A DNA stretch of 64,000 nt from Bog-756 sp963741055 (GCA_963741055.1 CAVUGU010000018.1:52195-116194); one strand, 5' to 3'. Counted from the first letter of the stretch, positions 19,277 through 29,753 are shown. Notes: generated by a model not told the origin, from the letters alone. Made by a program: numbers and translations.

Positions 19277-20638
19277 ATGGCCGACGCAACGGGACCGAAG
19301 ATCTGCCTCGTCGGGGCGGGCGGCATGTCGTTCGGGCCGGTGATGGTCCTCGACGCGATCAACACCCGCCGGGTGCGCGGCGCGACGATGATGCTCCACG
19401 ACGTGGACCCCGGTCGTCTCGCGGCCGCGCGGCGCTTCGCGGACCGGGTGAACGAGCGAAACGGGAGCCCGATCCGGATCGAGAGCTCCCTCGACCCGGC
19501 CGAGGCACTCACCGGCGCCGACTTCTGCCTCACCAGCGCCGAGATCGACCGCTGGCCGCGTTGGGTGGAGGACTACGAGATCCCCTGCCGCCACGGCTCG
19601 ACCCAGATCACCGGGGAGAACGGGGGGCCCGGCGCGGTCTTCCACTCCCTGCGCTCGATCAAGACCATCCTCGGCGTCTGCGACGACATCGCCACGTACT
19701 GCCCCGACGCCTTCCTGGTCAACCTCACCAACCCCCTCAGCCGAGTGACGTTGGCGATCAACACCGCCACCACCGTGAAGAACGTCGGCATGTGCCACGA
19801 ATTCGCCGGCGGCGTCGCGCGGATCGCCGGACTGCTGCGTCTCCCGAAGAAGAAGATCGCCGCCAAGGCGTCGGGGATCAACCACTTCACCTTCTTCACC
19901 GAGATCCGCCGGTCCGACACCGGCGAAGACCTCTATCCGAGGCTGCGCCGAATCTGGCAGCGGCGGTTCTTCGACTTCCCGCCACCGGTGACCGCGGCGG
20001 CCCGACAGCTGGTGCGGGTCCCGTGGGTCGACATTGCGGTCGAGCAGATGTACGCGCCACTGGTCGCCCACATGTTCCGCGAGTACGGCGTTCTCCCGTG
20101 CTCGGTCGACAGCCACATCGGCGAGTACGTCCCGTTCGCACGTGAGGTGGCCGGGTGGCATCCGGTGCCCGTCTACTACCACCGGGACCTGATGGCCCGT
20201 GTCGGGCGGTTGGTCACCCGCTACGGGAATGGGGAGTCCCACGTCCCGATGCACCGGTCCGGACGTTCCGCGGAAGAGGTCTTCCCGGTCGTCGGGGCCC
20301 TCTGGACGGGTGACGAGCGCCACATCAACGCGGTCAACGTCCCCAACCACGGCGCGGTGCCGAACCTGCCCGAGGGCGCGATCGTCGAGGTGCCGGCGAC
20401 CGTCGGCGCCGAGGGGATCGTCCCCGAAGAGATGCCACCGATCCTCGAACCGATCGCCGAGTTCATGAAGACCCAGATCGAGTTGCAGGACCTGGTGGTG
20501 AAGGCAGCGCTCACCGGCGACCCGGCGCCCGCGTTCGAGGCCGTCCGGCGCGACCCCCTCTCGCCACCTGACGAGGCGTCGTGCCGGGCACTCTTCGACG
20601 AGTTGCTGACCGCGCAGGCCGGCGCACTCCCCTTCTGA
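19277..20638 (+). CDS. Glycoside hydrolase family 4 protein (NAD-dependent)
   Basis: 453 residues, intact. GH4 enzymes cleave alpha- or beta-glycosides by an unusual redox route that uses bound NAD and a divalent metal. Seen here: ICLVGAGGMSFGPVM (Rossmann loop, residues 9-23), FLVNLTNPLSRVTLAINT, CHEFAGGVARIAG (Cys and His metal ligands), and GINHFTFFTEIRRSDTGEDL, where the conserved NHF motif lies. The absence of a phospho-sugar signature favours the alpha-galactosidase/glucosidase/galacturonidase branch, but the sugar cannot be fixed from sequence. ATG at 19277 has AAGGGGAGAG upstream. It is followed 55 bp later by an alpha/beta hydrolase with its own ribosome-binding site; the pair may be co-transcribed. 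Confidence 0.87.
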   Translation: MADATGPKICLVGAGGMSFGPVMVLDAINTRRVRGATMMLHDVDPGRLAAARRFADRVNERNGSPIRIESSLDPAEALTGADFCLTSAEIDRWPRWVEDYEIPCRHGSTQITGENGGPGAVFHSLRSIKTILGVCDDIATYCPDAFLVNLTNPLSRVTLAINTATTVKNVGMCHEFAGGVARIAGLLRLPKKKIAAKASGINHFTFFTEIRRSDTGEDLYPRLRRIWQRRFFDFPPPVTAAARQLVRVPWVDIAVEQMYAPLVAHMFREYGVLPCSVDSHIGEYVPFAREVAGWHPVPVYYHRDLMARVGRLVTRYGNGESHVPMHRSGRSAEEVFPVVGALWTGDERHINAVNVPNHGAVPNLPEGAIVEVPATVGAEGIVPEEMPPILEPIAEFMKTQIELQDLVVKAALTGDPAPAFEAVRRDPLSPPDEASCRALFDELLTAQAGALPF

Positions 20639-20693
20639 CCGGCCGCGCCCACCACGCGGTCCCACCGGTCCCGAACCAACCAGGAGCAGCGCG

Positions 20694-21413
20694 ATGGCGT
20701 CCTTTGTGCTGGTGCACGGCGGCGGACACGGGGGCTGGTGCTACGCCAAGGTGAAGCGGCTCCTCGAGCGTGAGGGGCACGAGGTCTTCGCGCCGTCCTT
20801 GACCGGCCTCGCCGAGCGGTCTGCGTCGCTGTCACCCGAGGTCGATCTCGACTTCCACATCGATGACGTCGCCGCGCTCCTCTCTTACTGGGACCTTCGC
20901 GAGGTGATCCTGGTCGGTCACAGCTACGGCGGGATGGTGGTCACCGGCGCGGCCGACCGTGCCGCCGATCGGGTCGGAAAGCTCGTCTTCCTGGACGCGG
21001 CCAACCCCGAGAACGGCCAATCGCTGGTCGACGTCGCCGGACCGGTGATCGAGGTGACCCGTCCGATGGGCGAGACCGTGGACGGGGTCGAGTTGGTGCT
21101 CCTGCCCGCCGCCGGCGCCGCGGCGTTCTACGGCATCGACGATCCGGAGGACCGGGCATGGGCCGATGCACGACTCACCGGACATCCCTGGAAGTGCTTC
21201 GAACAGAAGCTCCGTCTCTCCGACGCGGAAGCCTTCTCGGCGATCCCGCAATTCCACGTCGTCTGTGAGTCGACCATCTCCACCCGCGACCCGGAGATGA
21301 TCGAGAGCGCGCGGAGAGAGGGACGCCTCTGGCAGGTCGACACCGGTCACGATCTGATGATCACCGAACCGCGATTCGTCGCCGACGCTCTCTGCGAGAT
21401 CGCCGCGCGGTGA
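20694..21413 (+). CDS. Alpha/beta hydrolase (esterase EstC / hydroxynitrile lyase-like)
   Basis: 239 residues, intact. HGGGHGGWCYAKV (residues 8-20) is the oxyanion loop of the methylesterase/hydroxynitrile lyase branch, GHSYGGMVVTGAA carries the nucleophile Ser near residue 77, and the catalytic His is in VDTGHDLMITEPRFVAD near the C-terminus. Probably a small-molecule esterase. AGGAGCAGCG directly before the ATG at 20694 is a good ribosome-binding site. Downstream of the GH4 gene, so possibly de-esterification and deglycosylation of the same kind of compound; that link is inferred from position only. Confidence 0.83.
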   Translation: MASFVLVHGGGHGGWCYAKVKRLLEREGHEVFAPSLTGLAERSASLSPEVDLDFHIDDVAALLSYWDLREVILVGHSYGGMVVTGAADRAADRVGKLVFLDAANPENGQSLVDVAGPVIEVTRPMGETVDGVELVLLPAAGAAAFYGIDDPEDRAWADARLTGHPWKCFEQKLRLSDAEAFSAIPQFHVVCESTISTRDPEMIESARREGRLWQVDTGHDLMITEPRFVADALCEIAAR

Positions 21414-21441
21414 CGGCTCTGCGCTCGATCCTGGGCTGGAG

Positions 21442-22276
21442 TCAGTCGGGCAGCGGTCGATAGAGACACTGCCCGCCGCCGCTCGCGTGGAGCCGACCGC
21501 TCGGTGACCACAGCTGGGCGCGCCAGGCGAACAGCCCCTCGGACGACAACGGTGCCTCCCCGTCGCAGAGCAACCACTCCTCGCCGGCCGTCGGCGACTG
21601 AAACGACACGTGCAGGTCGAGGCTCGGCGCGATGAAGCGTGGTTCGGTCCAGGCGTGGGGGCGGTGCGCGGAGGGCCAACTCGGGAGGTCGACCAGGATC
21701 ACACTCCGCGCCGCGTCGACCCACGGGTCGTCGAACGTCGCGGTCGGGGTGAAGCGCAGCCACTCGCGCCAGCGAGCCGGCCTCGGTCCCGTCGGTGGCC
21801 ACTCGGGCTCGAAGTCGATCGGCTTCGACTGCAGGTTCTGCCAGAACGGGTAGGTCGCCCGCGACTGTCCCGGGGCCAGCTCTTCGAAGGTGGCCAGATC
21901 GTCCGGGTCGGGGACCTCGGGGGGCACGGTCTCGTCGTGCACCAGCCCCTCGGTGCCGTCTCCCGCGCTCCAGACCATCGCGTCGAGGATCGGCCGGCCC
22001 TCCTGGGTCACCTCCACCCGGTGGGAGCTCGCGTTCCGTCCGGCCCGGCGGGGCACGACGAGGAGCTCGACCGGGGCGAATCGTGCGACGCCCGAGGTAG
22101 TGGCAGGAGAAGGCGGCCGGCCGGGGTTGGCCGCTCGCGGTGCCGGCGGCCCGGAGGGCGCAGGCCGCGACGTAACCGCCCATCGGACCCCAGATCTCCC
22201 AGTCGGCGTGGAGGTCCGCCTCGAAGCGCCCCTCACCGATCTCCCGGACCGCGGTGTCGGCATCGAGGTCGCCCAC
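21442..22276 (-). CDS. Acyl-CoA thioesterase, TesB-like double hotdog (one frameshift)
   Basis: About 277 residues forming two hotdog domains. The N-terminal part reads ADLHADWEIWGPMGGYVAA, the usual start of the thioesterase-like family. After CHYLG (about 22090) the frame changes, and VARFAPVELLVVPRRAGRN continues. The C-terminal part has RFIAPSLDLHVSFQSP and LLCDGEAPLSSEGLFAWRAQ (conserved in TesB-like acyl-CoA thioesterase 3). Probably hydrolyses acyl-CoA esters; chain length unknown. The GTG start at 22276 is 27 bp after the gltD stop, so it may be the last gene of the gltB-gltD transcript, an unusual partner for glutamate synthase. Confidence 0.78.
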
Positions 22277-22305
22277 GGTCAGTCGCCCACGGTCAGCGCA
22301 GACCG

Positions 22306-23814
22306 TCAGCGCAGAGCGAGCTGCCCCGGCACGAGCGGCGCGGGAAGCGAGGTGGTTCCCATCAGGTAGCGGTCGACCGCGGAGGCCGCCGACCGTCCCT
22401 CGGCGATCGCCCAGACGATGAGGCTCTGGCCGCGAGTCATGTCCCCGCAGACGAAGACCCCGTCGACGTTGGTCGACCAGTCGGAGTCCGCGGCCACACT
22501 CCCCCGCGGATCGAGCTCGAGGCCGAGCTCGGCGACCGGTCCGTCCTGCTCCGCACCGACGAAGCCGAGAGCCAGCAGGACCAGCTGGCAGGGCAGCTCG
22601 ATGTCCGAGCCCTCGATCTCGACGAAGCGGGGCCGCCCGTCGTCGCCGGTCGCGGTCTCGACCTGCCGGCAACGGAGTGCGGTGACCTGTCCGTTGCCGT
22701 CGTCCACGAATTCGGTCGTCGTCACCGAGAAGACCCGATCCCCACCCTCTTCGTGTGCGGCCGAGGTTCGGAAGATGAGCGGCCAGGTCGGCCACGGGTT
22801 GTCGACGGTCCGTTCGGTGGGCGGCGCCGGCAGGATCTCGAGCTGGTGGACGCCGAGGGCCCCCTGGCGGTGCACGGTGCCGAGGCAGTCCGCCCCGGTG
22901 TCGCCGCCACCGATGATGACCACGTGCTTCCCCGCCGCCGAAATGGGGGTCGAGTCGAGCAGGCCTTCGCGGACCATGTTGGAGGGCTTCAGGTAGTCCA
23001 TGGCCGGGTGGATGCCCCCGAGCTCGCGCCCGGGAACCGGGAGGTCCCGCGGCAGGGTCGCACCCCCGGCGAGCACGACCGCGTCGAACTCGGTCACGAG
23101 CGACGTGGCGGTGACCACCGTCGCGTTGGCCGCCATGGCGCGACGCACCTCGGGCGCGCACGGTCCGACCGACACCCCGCAGCGAAACTCGACGCCCTCG
23201 GCCTCGAGCTGGCCGAGACGCCGGTCGAGGACCGCCTTTTCCATCTTGAATTCCGGGATCCCGTAACGGAGCAAGCCGCCGGGTTTCTCCGCCCGCTCGA
23301 AGACCACCACCCGGTGGCCCGCACGCCGGAGCTGCTGTGCGGCGGCGAGACCCGCCGGGCCCGAGCCGACCACCCCCACCTGCTTGCCGGTGGACGCGAC
23401 CGGCGCGACCGGCTCCACCCATCCTTCGCTCCAGGCGCGCTCGGCGATCTCGTACTCGATGCGCTCGATGGTCACCGGATCGGAGTTGATCCCGAGGACG
23501 CAAGAACCCTCGCAGGGCGCCGGACACAGCCGGCCGGTGAATTCGGGAAAGTTGTTGGTGGCGTGCAGCCGCTCGATCGCCTCGGACCAGTCGCGGTGGT
23601 AGACGAGGTCGTTCCACTCCGGGATCAGATTTCCGAGCGGGCATCCCTCGTGGCAGAAGGGGATCCCGCAGTCCATGCAGCGCGCGGCTTGCCGCTCCGC
23701 GGCCTCTTCGGGAAAGGGCTCGTACACCTCTCTCCAGTCGCGCAAGCGGATGGGCACCGGCCGGCGGGGCGGCAGGGCACGGCGGTACTTCAAGAAGCCG
23801 GTCAGGTCACCCAT
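22306..23814 (-). CDS. gltD: Glutamate synthase small (NADPH) subunit
   Basis: 502 residues, intact. Takes electrons from NADPH through FAD and two [4Fe-4S] clusters to the large subunit. Cluster cysteines are in ARCMDCGIPFCHEGCPLGN (residues 44-62) and GRLCPAPCEGSCV. FAD and NADPH loops are VGSGPAGLAAAQQLRRAG and IIGGGDTGADCLGTVHRQG. The end CGDMTRGQSLIVWAIAEGR is the conserved FAD-contacting block. The start at 23814 lies inside the gltB stop (8-bp overlap), so the two subunits are translationally coupled. Confidence 0.96.
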   Translation of the reverse strand: MGDLTGFLKYRRALPPRRPVPIRLRDWREVYEPFPEEAAERQAARCMDCGIPFCHEGCPLGNLIPEWNDLVYHRDWSEAIERLHATNNFPEFTGRLCPAPCEGSCVLGINSDPVTIERIEYEIAERAWSEGWVEPVAPVASTGKQVGVVGSGPAGLAAAQQLRRAGHRVVVFERAEKPGGLLRYGIPEFKMEKAVLDRRLGQLEAEGVEFRCGVSVGPCAPEVRRAMAANATVVTATSLVTEFDAVVLAGGATLPRDLPVPGRELGGIHPAMDYLKPSNMVREGLLDSTPISAAGKHVVIIGGGDTGADCLGTVHRQGALGVHQLEILPAPPTERTVDNPWPTWPLIFRTSAAHEEGGDRVFSVTTTEFVDDGNGQVTALRCRQVETATGDDGRPRFVEIEGSDIELPCQLVLLALGFVGAEQDGPVAELGLELDPRGSVAADSDWSTNVDGVFVCGDMTRGQSLIVWAIAEGRSAASAVDRYLMGTTSLPAPLVPGQLALR

Positions 23815-26800
23815 GGGCCGCCTCCATCACCGCCTCCTCGACCGACCGGCCTTCGGCGACCGCGCGCTCGGTCGCCTCGAGCACCCGCCGGTAGTCCTTC
23901 GGCATCACGGTCACGAACTGCTCCGAAGCGACGATCCAATTGTCGAGGAGGCGTTCGGCCACCGTCGAGCCGGTCTCGTCGCGATGCAGCGTCACCCGGT
24001 CCTCGAGCCAGACCCGGTCCTCGGCGGAGACCGGCTCGAGGTCCACCCCCTCTCCGTTGTAGGTACCGGCGAGGCGGCCGTCGGGATCCCAGACGAAGGC
24101 CATCCCACCCGACATCCCGGCACCGAAATTCCGACCGGTCGGCCCGAGCACGACCACTCGTCCCCCGGTCATGTACTCGCAGGCGTGGTCGCCGACCCCT
24201 TCGACCACCGCGATCGCGCCGGAGTTGCGGACGCAGAACCGCTCGCCCACCTGTCCTCGTAGGAAGACGTCGCCAGCGGTGGCGCCGTAGAGGATGACGT
24301 TGCCCGCGACGATGTTCTCCTCCGCGGCGAACGGTGAGCCCTCCGGCGGCCGGACGACGATGCGCCCGCCCGAGAGCCCCTTGCCGAGGTAGTCGTTGGC
24401 ATCGCCGTGGAGGCGCAGGGTCACGCCCCGGGGGACGAAGGCACCGAAGCTCTGTCCGGCCGAGCCGGTGAAGGTCAGGTCGATCGTCCCGTCGGGCAGG
24501 CCGGCGCCGCCGTGGCGGAGGGCGATCTCGTGGCCGAGCAGGGTGCCGACGGTCCGGTCGACGTTGCGGATGCGCAGCTGCGCGCGCACCGGCGTGCCCT
24601 CTTCGATCGCCACCCGGCACTGCTCGAGGAACGCGTGATCGAGCGCGCGGTCGAGACCGTGGTCCTGCTCGTTGACACACCGCCGCGCCGAGCCCGGACG
24701 CGCCTGCGGATCGACGAGGATCGGGGAGAGATCGAGGCCGTCGGCCTTCCAGTGGCCGACCGCGTCGGTGGTGTCCAGCAGGTCGACCCGTCCCACCGCC
24801 TCGTCGATCGAACGGAGGCCGAGCGCGGCGAGGTGCTCACGGACCTCCTCCGCGATGTACTCGAAGAAGGTCTCGACGAATTCCGGCTGGCCGCTGAAGC
24901 GCTCCCGCAACTTGGGGTTCTGGGTGGCGATCCCGACCGGGCAGGTGTCGAGGTGGCAGACGCGCATCATGATGCAGCCCGACACCACCAGGGGTGCGGT
25001 GGCGAACCCGAACTCCTCCGCGCCGAGGAGCGCGCCGATCACCACGTCGCGACCGGTCTTCATCTGCCCGTCGACTTGGACGACGATGCGATCCCGCAGG
25101 TCGTTGGCGACCAAGGTCTGCTGGGTCTCGGCGAGCCCCAGCTCCCAGGGCACGCCCGCGTGCTTGAGCGAGGTGAGCGGTGCCGCTCCGGTCCCCCCGT
25201 CGTGGCCCGAGATGAGCACCACGTCCGAGTGGGCCTTGGCCACCCCGGCCGCGACCGTGCCGACGCCCACTTCGGCCACCAGCTTCACGTGCACCCGTGC
25301 CCTCGGATTGGCCGACTTCAAATCGTGGATGAGCTGCGCGATGTCCTCGATCGAGTAGATGTCGTGGTGCGGAGGCGGCGAGATCAGCCCGACGCCCGGC
25401 GTCGAGAATCGGGTGGCCGCGATCCAGGGATAGATCTTGGCCCCGGGGAGCTGACCCCCTTCGCCCGGCTTCGCGCCCTGGGCGATCTTGATCTGGATGT
25501 CGTCGGAGTTCACCAGGTACTCCAAGGTGACCCCGAACCGGCCCGAGGCCACCTGCTTGATCGCGCTGCGGCGGAGGTCACCGTTCGGATCGGGCGTGTA
25601 GCGGTCGGGGTCCTCGCCGCCTTCGCCGGTGTTCGACCGCCCGCCGAGTCGGTTCATGGCGATGGCCAGCGTCTCGTGCGCCTCCGAGGAGATCGAGCCG
25701 TAGGACATCGCACCGGTCGAGAACCGGGCGACGATCGCGGAGACCGGTTCGACCTCGTCGATCGGGACCGGCGCCAGCACCCCGCTCTTGAGTCGCATCA
25801 GACCGCGCAGGGTCGCGAGGGCGCGGCTCTGGTCGTCCACCGCCTCGGTGTACTCCTTGAACACCTCGTAGCGCTTGGCCCGGGTCGCGTGCTGCAGCTT
25901 GAAGACGGTGCGCGGGTTGAAGAGGTGGATCTCCCCCTCGCGGCGCCACTGGTACTCGCCGCCCACTTCGCGCTCTCGGTGGGCGAGCTCACCCGGCCGG
26001 TCGAAGTTGGCCGTGCGGTGGCGGAGGGCCACCTCTTTCGCCAGCACGTCGAGGCCGACGCCGCCGATCCGCGACACCGTCCCGGTGAAGTACTCGTCGA
26101 TGACCTCCTCGGCGAGGCCGACCGCCTCGAACACCTGGGCGCCGGTGTAGGAGGCGACCGTCGAGATGCCCATCTTGGACATCACCTTGATGATCCCCTT
26201 CGAGGCCGCCTTGATGTAGTTGCGCTGAGCCTGGCGAGGGGTCACCCCTGAAAGGAGGCCCGACGCGATCATGTCGTCGAGGGTCTCGAAGGCCAGGTAG
26301 GGATTGATCGCCGCCGCTCCGAACCCCTTCAGCAGCGCCATGTGGTGGACCTCACGCGCGTCCCCCGACTCGACGACGAGACCCACCTGGGTGCGGGTGC
26401 GCTCGCGGACCAGGTGATGGTGGACGGCCGCGACCAGCAGCAGGGACGGGATCGGTGCGAGCTCGGCCGTCGAGTTGCGGTCCGACAGCACGATCACGTC
26501 GGCGCCCTCCGCGATGGCGGTACTGACCCGGCTCCGCACGTCCTCGAGCGCGGCGCGCAGTGCGTCGCCGCCGCCGTCGACCTCGAAGAGCCCGTCGATG
26601 GCGAACGCCCGGAATCCCGGGGTGCTGCCGTCCTCGTTGACGTAGAGCAGCTTCGCCAGGTCGTCGTTGTCGATCACCGGCATGGGGAGGACGATCTGGC
26701 GGCACGATGCCGGGGTCGCCTCGAGCAGGTTCCCTTCGGGCCCGAGGGTCGATTGGAGCGAGGTCACCAGCTCCTCGCGGATCGCGTCGAGCGGCGGGTT

Positions 26801-28399
26801 GGTCACCTGGGCGAACAACTGGGTGAAGTAGTCGTAGATCAGCCGCGGACGTTCCGACAGCACCGCGATGGCCGCGTCGGTACCCATCGAGCCGAGCGGC
26901 TCGATGCCGGTGCGCGCCATCGGCTCGAGGATGAGGCGGAGCTCCTCGTTGGTGTAGCCGAAGAGCCGCTGTCGCCCGATGACCGAGGCGTGCTGCGGCG
27001 TGAGCATGCTTCTGGGCGGGAGGTCGTCCAGGTTGATCTGGCCCTCCTCCAGCCACTGCCCATAGGGGTGCTCGGCGGCGAGGGTCGCCTTGATCTCGTC
27101 GTCGTCGACGATCCGGCCCTGCGAGGTGTCGACGAGGAACATCCGGCCGGGCTGGAGCCGGCCCTTTCGGACCACCTTCTCCGGTGCGATGTCGAGCACC
27201 CCGACCTCGCTCGCCATGACCACGAGACCGTCGTCGGTGACCCAGTAGCGGGAAGGGCGGAGTCCGTTGCGGTCGAGGACCGCCCCGATGACCGTCCCGT
27301 CGGTGAAGGCGACCGAGGCCGGGCCGTCCCAGGGCTCCATCAGGGCCGAGTGGAACCGGTAGAAGGCGCGACGGGCGGGGTCCATGGTGCGGTGGTTCTC
27401 CCACGCCTCGGGGATCATCATCAGCACCGCGTGATGGATGGGCCGGCCGCCGAGATGGAGCAGCTCGAGGACCTCGTCGAAAGAGGCGGAGTCGCTCGCA
27501 CCGGTCGTCACGATCGGATAGGCGCGCGAGAGTTCGGGGATGAGGTCGGTGCGGAGCAGTGCCTCTCGGGCACGCATCCAGTTGCGGTTGCCGGCCAGGG
27601 TGTTGATCTCGCCGTTGTGGGCGAGGTACCGGTAGGGGTGCGCGAGCGGCCACGAGGGGAAGGTGTTGGTCGAGAACCGCGAGTGGACGAGGGCGAGGCC
27701 GCTCACCAGGCGCTCGTCGGAGAGGTCCGGGAAGAACTGGGCAAGCTGGTGAGAGGTCAGCATCCCCTTGTAGGTGATGGTCCTCGCGGAGAGCGACGCG
27801 AAGTAGCACGCCTCGACCTGGTGCTCGGCACGCTTGCGCAGCACGAACGCGAGGCGGTCGAGCGCGAGGGCGCGGTCGGGACCGTCGATCCGCACCCCGG
27901 GCTTGCCCGCCACGAAGATCTGGTGCATCGCCGGGCGTGCGGCGTTCGAGACCGACCCGAGCGAGGAGTCGTCGACCGGGAGGTCCCGCCACCCGAGCAC
28001 GGTGAGCCCCTGGTCGTCGGCGAGCTTCTCGACCGCGTTCCGGGCGCTCTCCGCGGCCTGCGGATCACGCGAGAGGAAGGCGAGTCCCGTCGCGTACCCG
28101 CCCGGCTCGGGCAGGTCGAAGGGGACCACGGCTGCGTAGAACTCGTGCGGGACCTGGACCAGGATGCCCGCGCCGTCGCCGCTGTCCTCCTCGCTGCCGG
28201 TCGCCCCCCGGTGTGCGAGGTGCTCGAGCGCCGAGATCGCCTCGAGCACGAGCTGGTGGGAGCGGCGGCCCTGGAGATCGGCCACGAAGGCCACCCCGCA
28301 GGCGTCGTGCTCGAAGCGCGGGTCGTAGAGGCCCTCGGAAGGGGGACGCGGGGCGGCACGGTGGCACGGGTTCTTGAGGGTGCCGTCGTCGGTGGTCAT
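23807..28399 (-). CDS. gltB: Glutamate synthase large subunit
   Basis: 1530 residues, intact, the normal length. Makes two glutamates from glutamine and 2-oxoglutarate; with glutamine synthetase it is the main route of ammonium assimilation. A class II glutaminase domain begins at Cys34 (DACGVAFVADLQGR) after a 33-residue propeptide that is normally removed. The central and FMN-binding synthase domains follow (SAIKQVASGRFGVTLEYLVN, HDGGTGAAPLTSLKHAGVPW), with the [3Fe-4S] cysteines in CHLDTCPVGIATQNPKL. The C-terminal GXGXG beta-helix is GATAGDVFLRGQVGERF. It is divergent from thiO with 144 bp between, where both promoters must lie. This 4.6-kb gene has no frameshift, so error density is uneven across the window. 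Confidence 0.97.
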   Translation of the reverse strand: MTTDDGTLKNPCHRAAPRPPSEGLYDPRFEHDACGVAFVADLQGRRSHQLVLEAISALEHLAHRGATGSEEDSGDGAGILVQVPHEFYAAVVPFDLPEPGGYATGLAFLSRDPQAAESARNAVEKLADDQGLTVLGWRDLPVDDSSLGSVSNAARPAMHQIFVAGKPGVRIDGPDRALALDRLAFVLRKRAEHQVEACYFASLSARTITYKGMLTSHQLAQFFPDLSDERLVSGLALVHSRFSTNTFPSWPLAHPYRYLAHNGEINTLAGNRNWMRAREALLRTDLIPELSRAYPIVTTGASDSASFDEVLELLHLGGRPIHHAVLMMIPEAWENHRTMDPARRAFYRFHSALMEPWDGPASVAFTDGTVIGAVLDRNGLRPSRYWVTDDGLVVMASEVGVLDIAPEKVVRKGRLQPGRMFLVDTSQGRIVDDDEIKATLAAEHPYGQWLEEGQINLDDLPPRSMLTPQHASVIGRQRLFGYTNEELRLILEPMARTGIEPLGSMGTDAAIAVLSERPRLIYDYFTQLFAQVTNPPLDAIREELVTSLQSTLGPEGNLLEATPASCRQIVLPMPVIDNDDLAKLLYVNEDGSTPGFRAFAIDGLFEVDGGGDALRAALEDVRSRVSTAIAEGADVIVLSDRNSTAELAPIPSLLLVAAVHHHLVRERTRTQVGLVVESGDAREVHHMALLKGFGAAAINPYLAFETLDDMIASGLLSGVTPRQAQRNYIKAASKGIIKVMSKMGISTVASYTGAQVFEAVGLAEEVIDEYFTGTVSRIGGVGLDVLAKEVALRHRTANFDRPGELAHREREVGGEYQWRREGEIHLFNPRTVFKLQHATRAKRYEVFKEYTEAVDDQSRALATLRGLMRLKSGVLAPVPIDEVEPVSAIVARFSTGAMSYGSISSEAHETLAIAMNRLGGRSNTGEGGEDPDRYTPDPNGDLRRSAIKQVASGRFGVTLEYLVNSDDIQIKIAQGAKPGEGGQLPGAKIYPWIAATRFSTPGVGLISPPPHHDIYSIEDIAQLIHDLKSANPRARVHVKLVAEVGVGTVAAGVAKAHSDVVLISGHDGGTGAAPLTSLKHAGVPWELGLAETQQTLVANDLRDRIVVQVDGQMKTGRDVVIGALLGAEEFGFATAPLVVSGCIMMRVCHLDTCPVGIATQNPKLRERFSGQPEFVETFFEYIAEEVREHLAALGLRSIDEAVGRVDLLDTTDAVGHWKADGLDLSPILVDPQARPGSARRCVNEQDHGLDRALDHAFLEQCRVAIEEGTPVRAQLRIRNVDRTVGTLLGHEIALRHGGAGLPDGTIDLTFTGSAGQSFGAFVPRGVTLRLHGDANDYLGKGLSGGRIVVRPPEGSPFAAEENIVAGNVILYGATAGDVFLRGQVGERFCVRNSGAIAVVEGVGDHACEYMTGGRVVVLGPTGRNFGAGMSGGMAFVWDPDGRLAGTYNGEGVDLEPVSAEDRVWLEDRVTLHRDETGSTVAERLLDNWIVASEQFVTVMPKDYRRVLEATERAVAEGRSVEEAVMEAAHG

Positions 28400-28531
28400 C
28401 GAGTCGCTCCAACGGGAAAGGGATCAACCCGGCTGGGACGACGCTGGCCCTGCGCGGTCCGAAAAGTGTATACCCCGGTTTCGCCGGATCCGGCCCACCG
28501 GCCGGCACGCGTTGCAGGGGTGACGCGCCCG

Positions 28532-28537
28532 TAGCAT
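28532..28537 (+). promoter_or_regulatory. -10 element (TAGCAT) of the thi operon, leaderless
   Basis: TAGCAT ends 6 nt before the GTG at 28544, so transcription should begin at the start codon of thiO. This leaves no room for a TPP riboswitch, and none was found upstream. Confidence 0.5.
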
Positions 28538-28543
28538 GAGCGG

Positions 28544-29753
28544 GTGGCGCCGGATCCATCCGATGACCTCCTCGTGGTGGGAGCCGGGGTCATCGGGCTC
28601 TCGATCGCATGGAGGTCGGCCGTCGCCGGATTGACGGTGACCCTCGTCGACCCCGCACCCGGACGCGGGGCGACCTGGGCGGCGGCAGGCATGCTGGCAC
28701 CGGTCTCCGAGGCTCACTTCGGCGAAGAGGAGCTGGTCGCGCTCAACCTCGCCGCCGCACGCGCCTGGCCGACCTTTGCGAGCGAGCTCGAGGCGGCGTC
28801 CGGCCGGAGCGTCCACTACACACCGCTCGGAATGCTGCTCGTGGCCGCCGACCCTTCCGACCGTGACGCCACCGACCGGCTGCTCCGCTTCCAGCACGCG
28901 CTCGAGCTCCGGGCGCGACGACTCTCGGCTGCCGAGTGCCGAGCAGCCGAGCCGCTCCTCGCGGCCGGTGTCTGCGGCGGCGCCGAGCTCGGAGACGATC
29001 ATCAGGTCGACAACCGGGCGCTCGCCGTTGCGCTCGAGGTCGCGTGCGAGGCGAGCGGCGTCTCGATGATCCGGGACGAGGTCTCCGGTCTCTGCGTCGA
29101 GTACGGACGGCTGACCGGCGTCTCCCTCCGCTCGGGCGAGCAGCGCTCGGCCCACTCGGTCGTGCTCTGCTGCCGGGTGCCGCTCCGGTGAGCTCCCCGG
29201 ACTGCCCGAAGACCTCCGACCACCGGTCCGCCCGGTGAAGGGGCTCACCCTCCGGCTCGGTGCCGGCGACAGCCCGCGGCTCCGTCGGACCGTCCGCGGC
29301 CTCGTCCACGGTCGCTCGTGCTATCTCGTCCCACGGGCCGACGGCACCCTCGTCGTGGGCGCGACCGTCGAGGAGAAGGGGTTCGACCTGAGCGTGCAGG
29401 CCGGCGCCGTCCTCGAGCTCCTCGACTCCGCACGTCGGATCGTGCCCGTCGTCGACGAGTACGAGCTGCTCGAGACGACCACCGGGCTCCGTCCCGGCTC
29501 GCCCGACAACGGTCCGCTCGTCGGTGAGACGCCGATCGCAGGCCTGCTGGTGGCCACCGGCCACTACCGCCACGGCATCCTGCTGGCGCCGCTCACCGCG
29601 GAACGAATCCTCGAGCTGCTGCCGGGTGCCGATCGCTCGGAACGGCTCGATGCGCTCTTCGCTCCGTTCTCCCCCGATCGCTTCGGAGACCGGGAGCGTG
29701 TGCGCCGCTCGCCCGTCTCGATGGCCGGCGAAAAGACCGAGGGTGTGCGGTGA
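28544..29753 (+). CDS. thiO: Glycine oxidase ThiO (one frameshift)
   Basis: FAD enzyme that oxidises glycine to dehydroglycine for the thiazole ring of thiamine. The FAD loop is LLVVGAGVIGLSIAW (residues 9-23), with GATWAAAGMLAPVSE as the family-typical second block. After SVVLCC (about 29175) the frame changes by one base. The C-terminal half (VRPVKGLTLRLGAG, then LLETTTGLRPGSPDNGPLVG and ATGHYRHGILLAPLTAE) is read in another frame. Length about 402 residues once joined. The stop overlaps the thiS start (GTGA, 29750-29753). First gene of thiO-thiS-thiG-thiD. Confidence 0.92.

Noticed and set aside
24407..28534. Very long plus-strand reading frames opposite gltB (614 and 730 codons)
   Set aside because: They are mirror frames of a highly conserved 1530-residue glutamate synthase in GC-rich DNA. 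Their proteins are rich in Arg, Gly, Asp and Val without domains.
28400..28543. TPP riboswitch before thiO
   Set aside because: No CUGAGA or related thi-box segments in the 144-bp gap, and the -10 element suggests a leaderless transcript.
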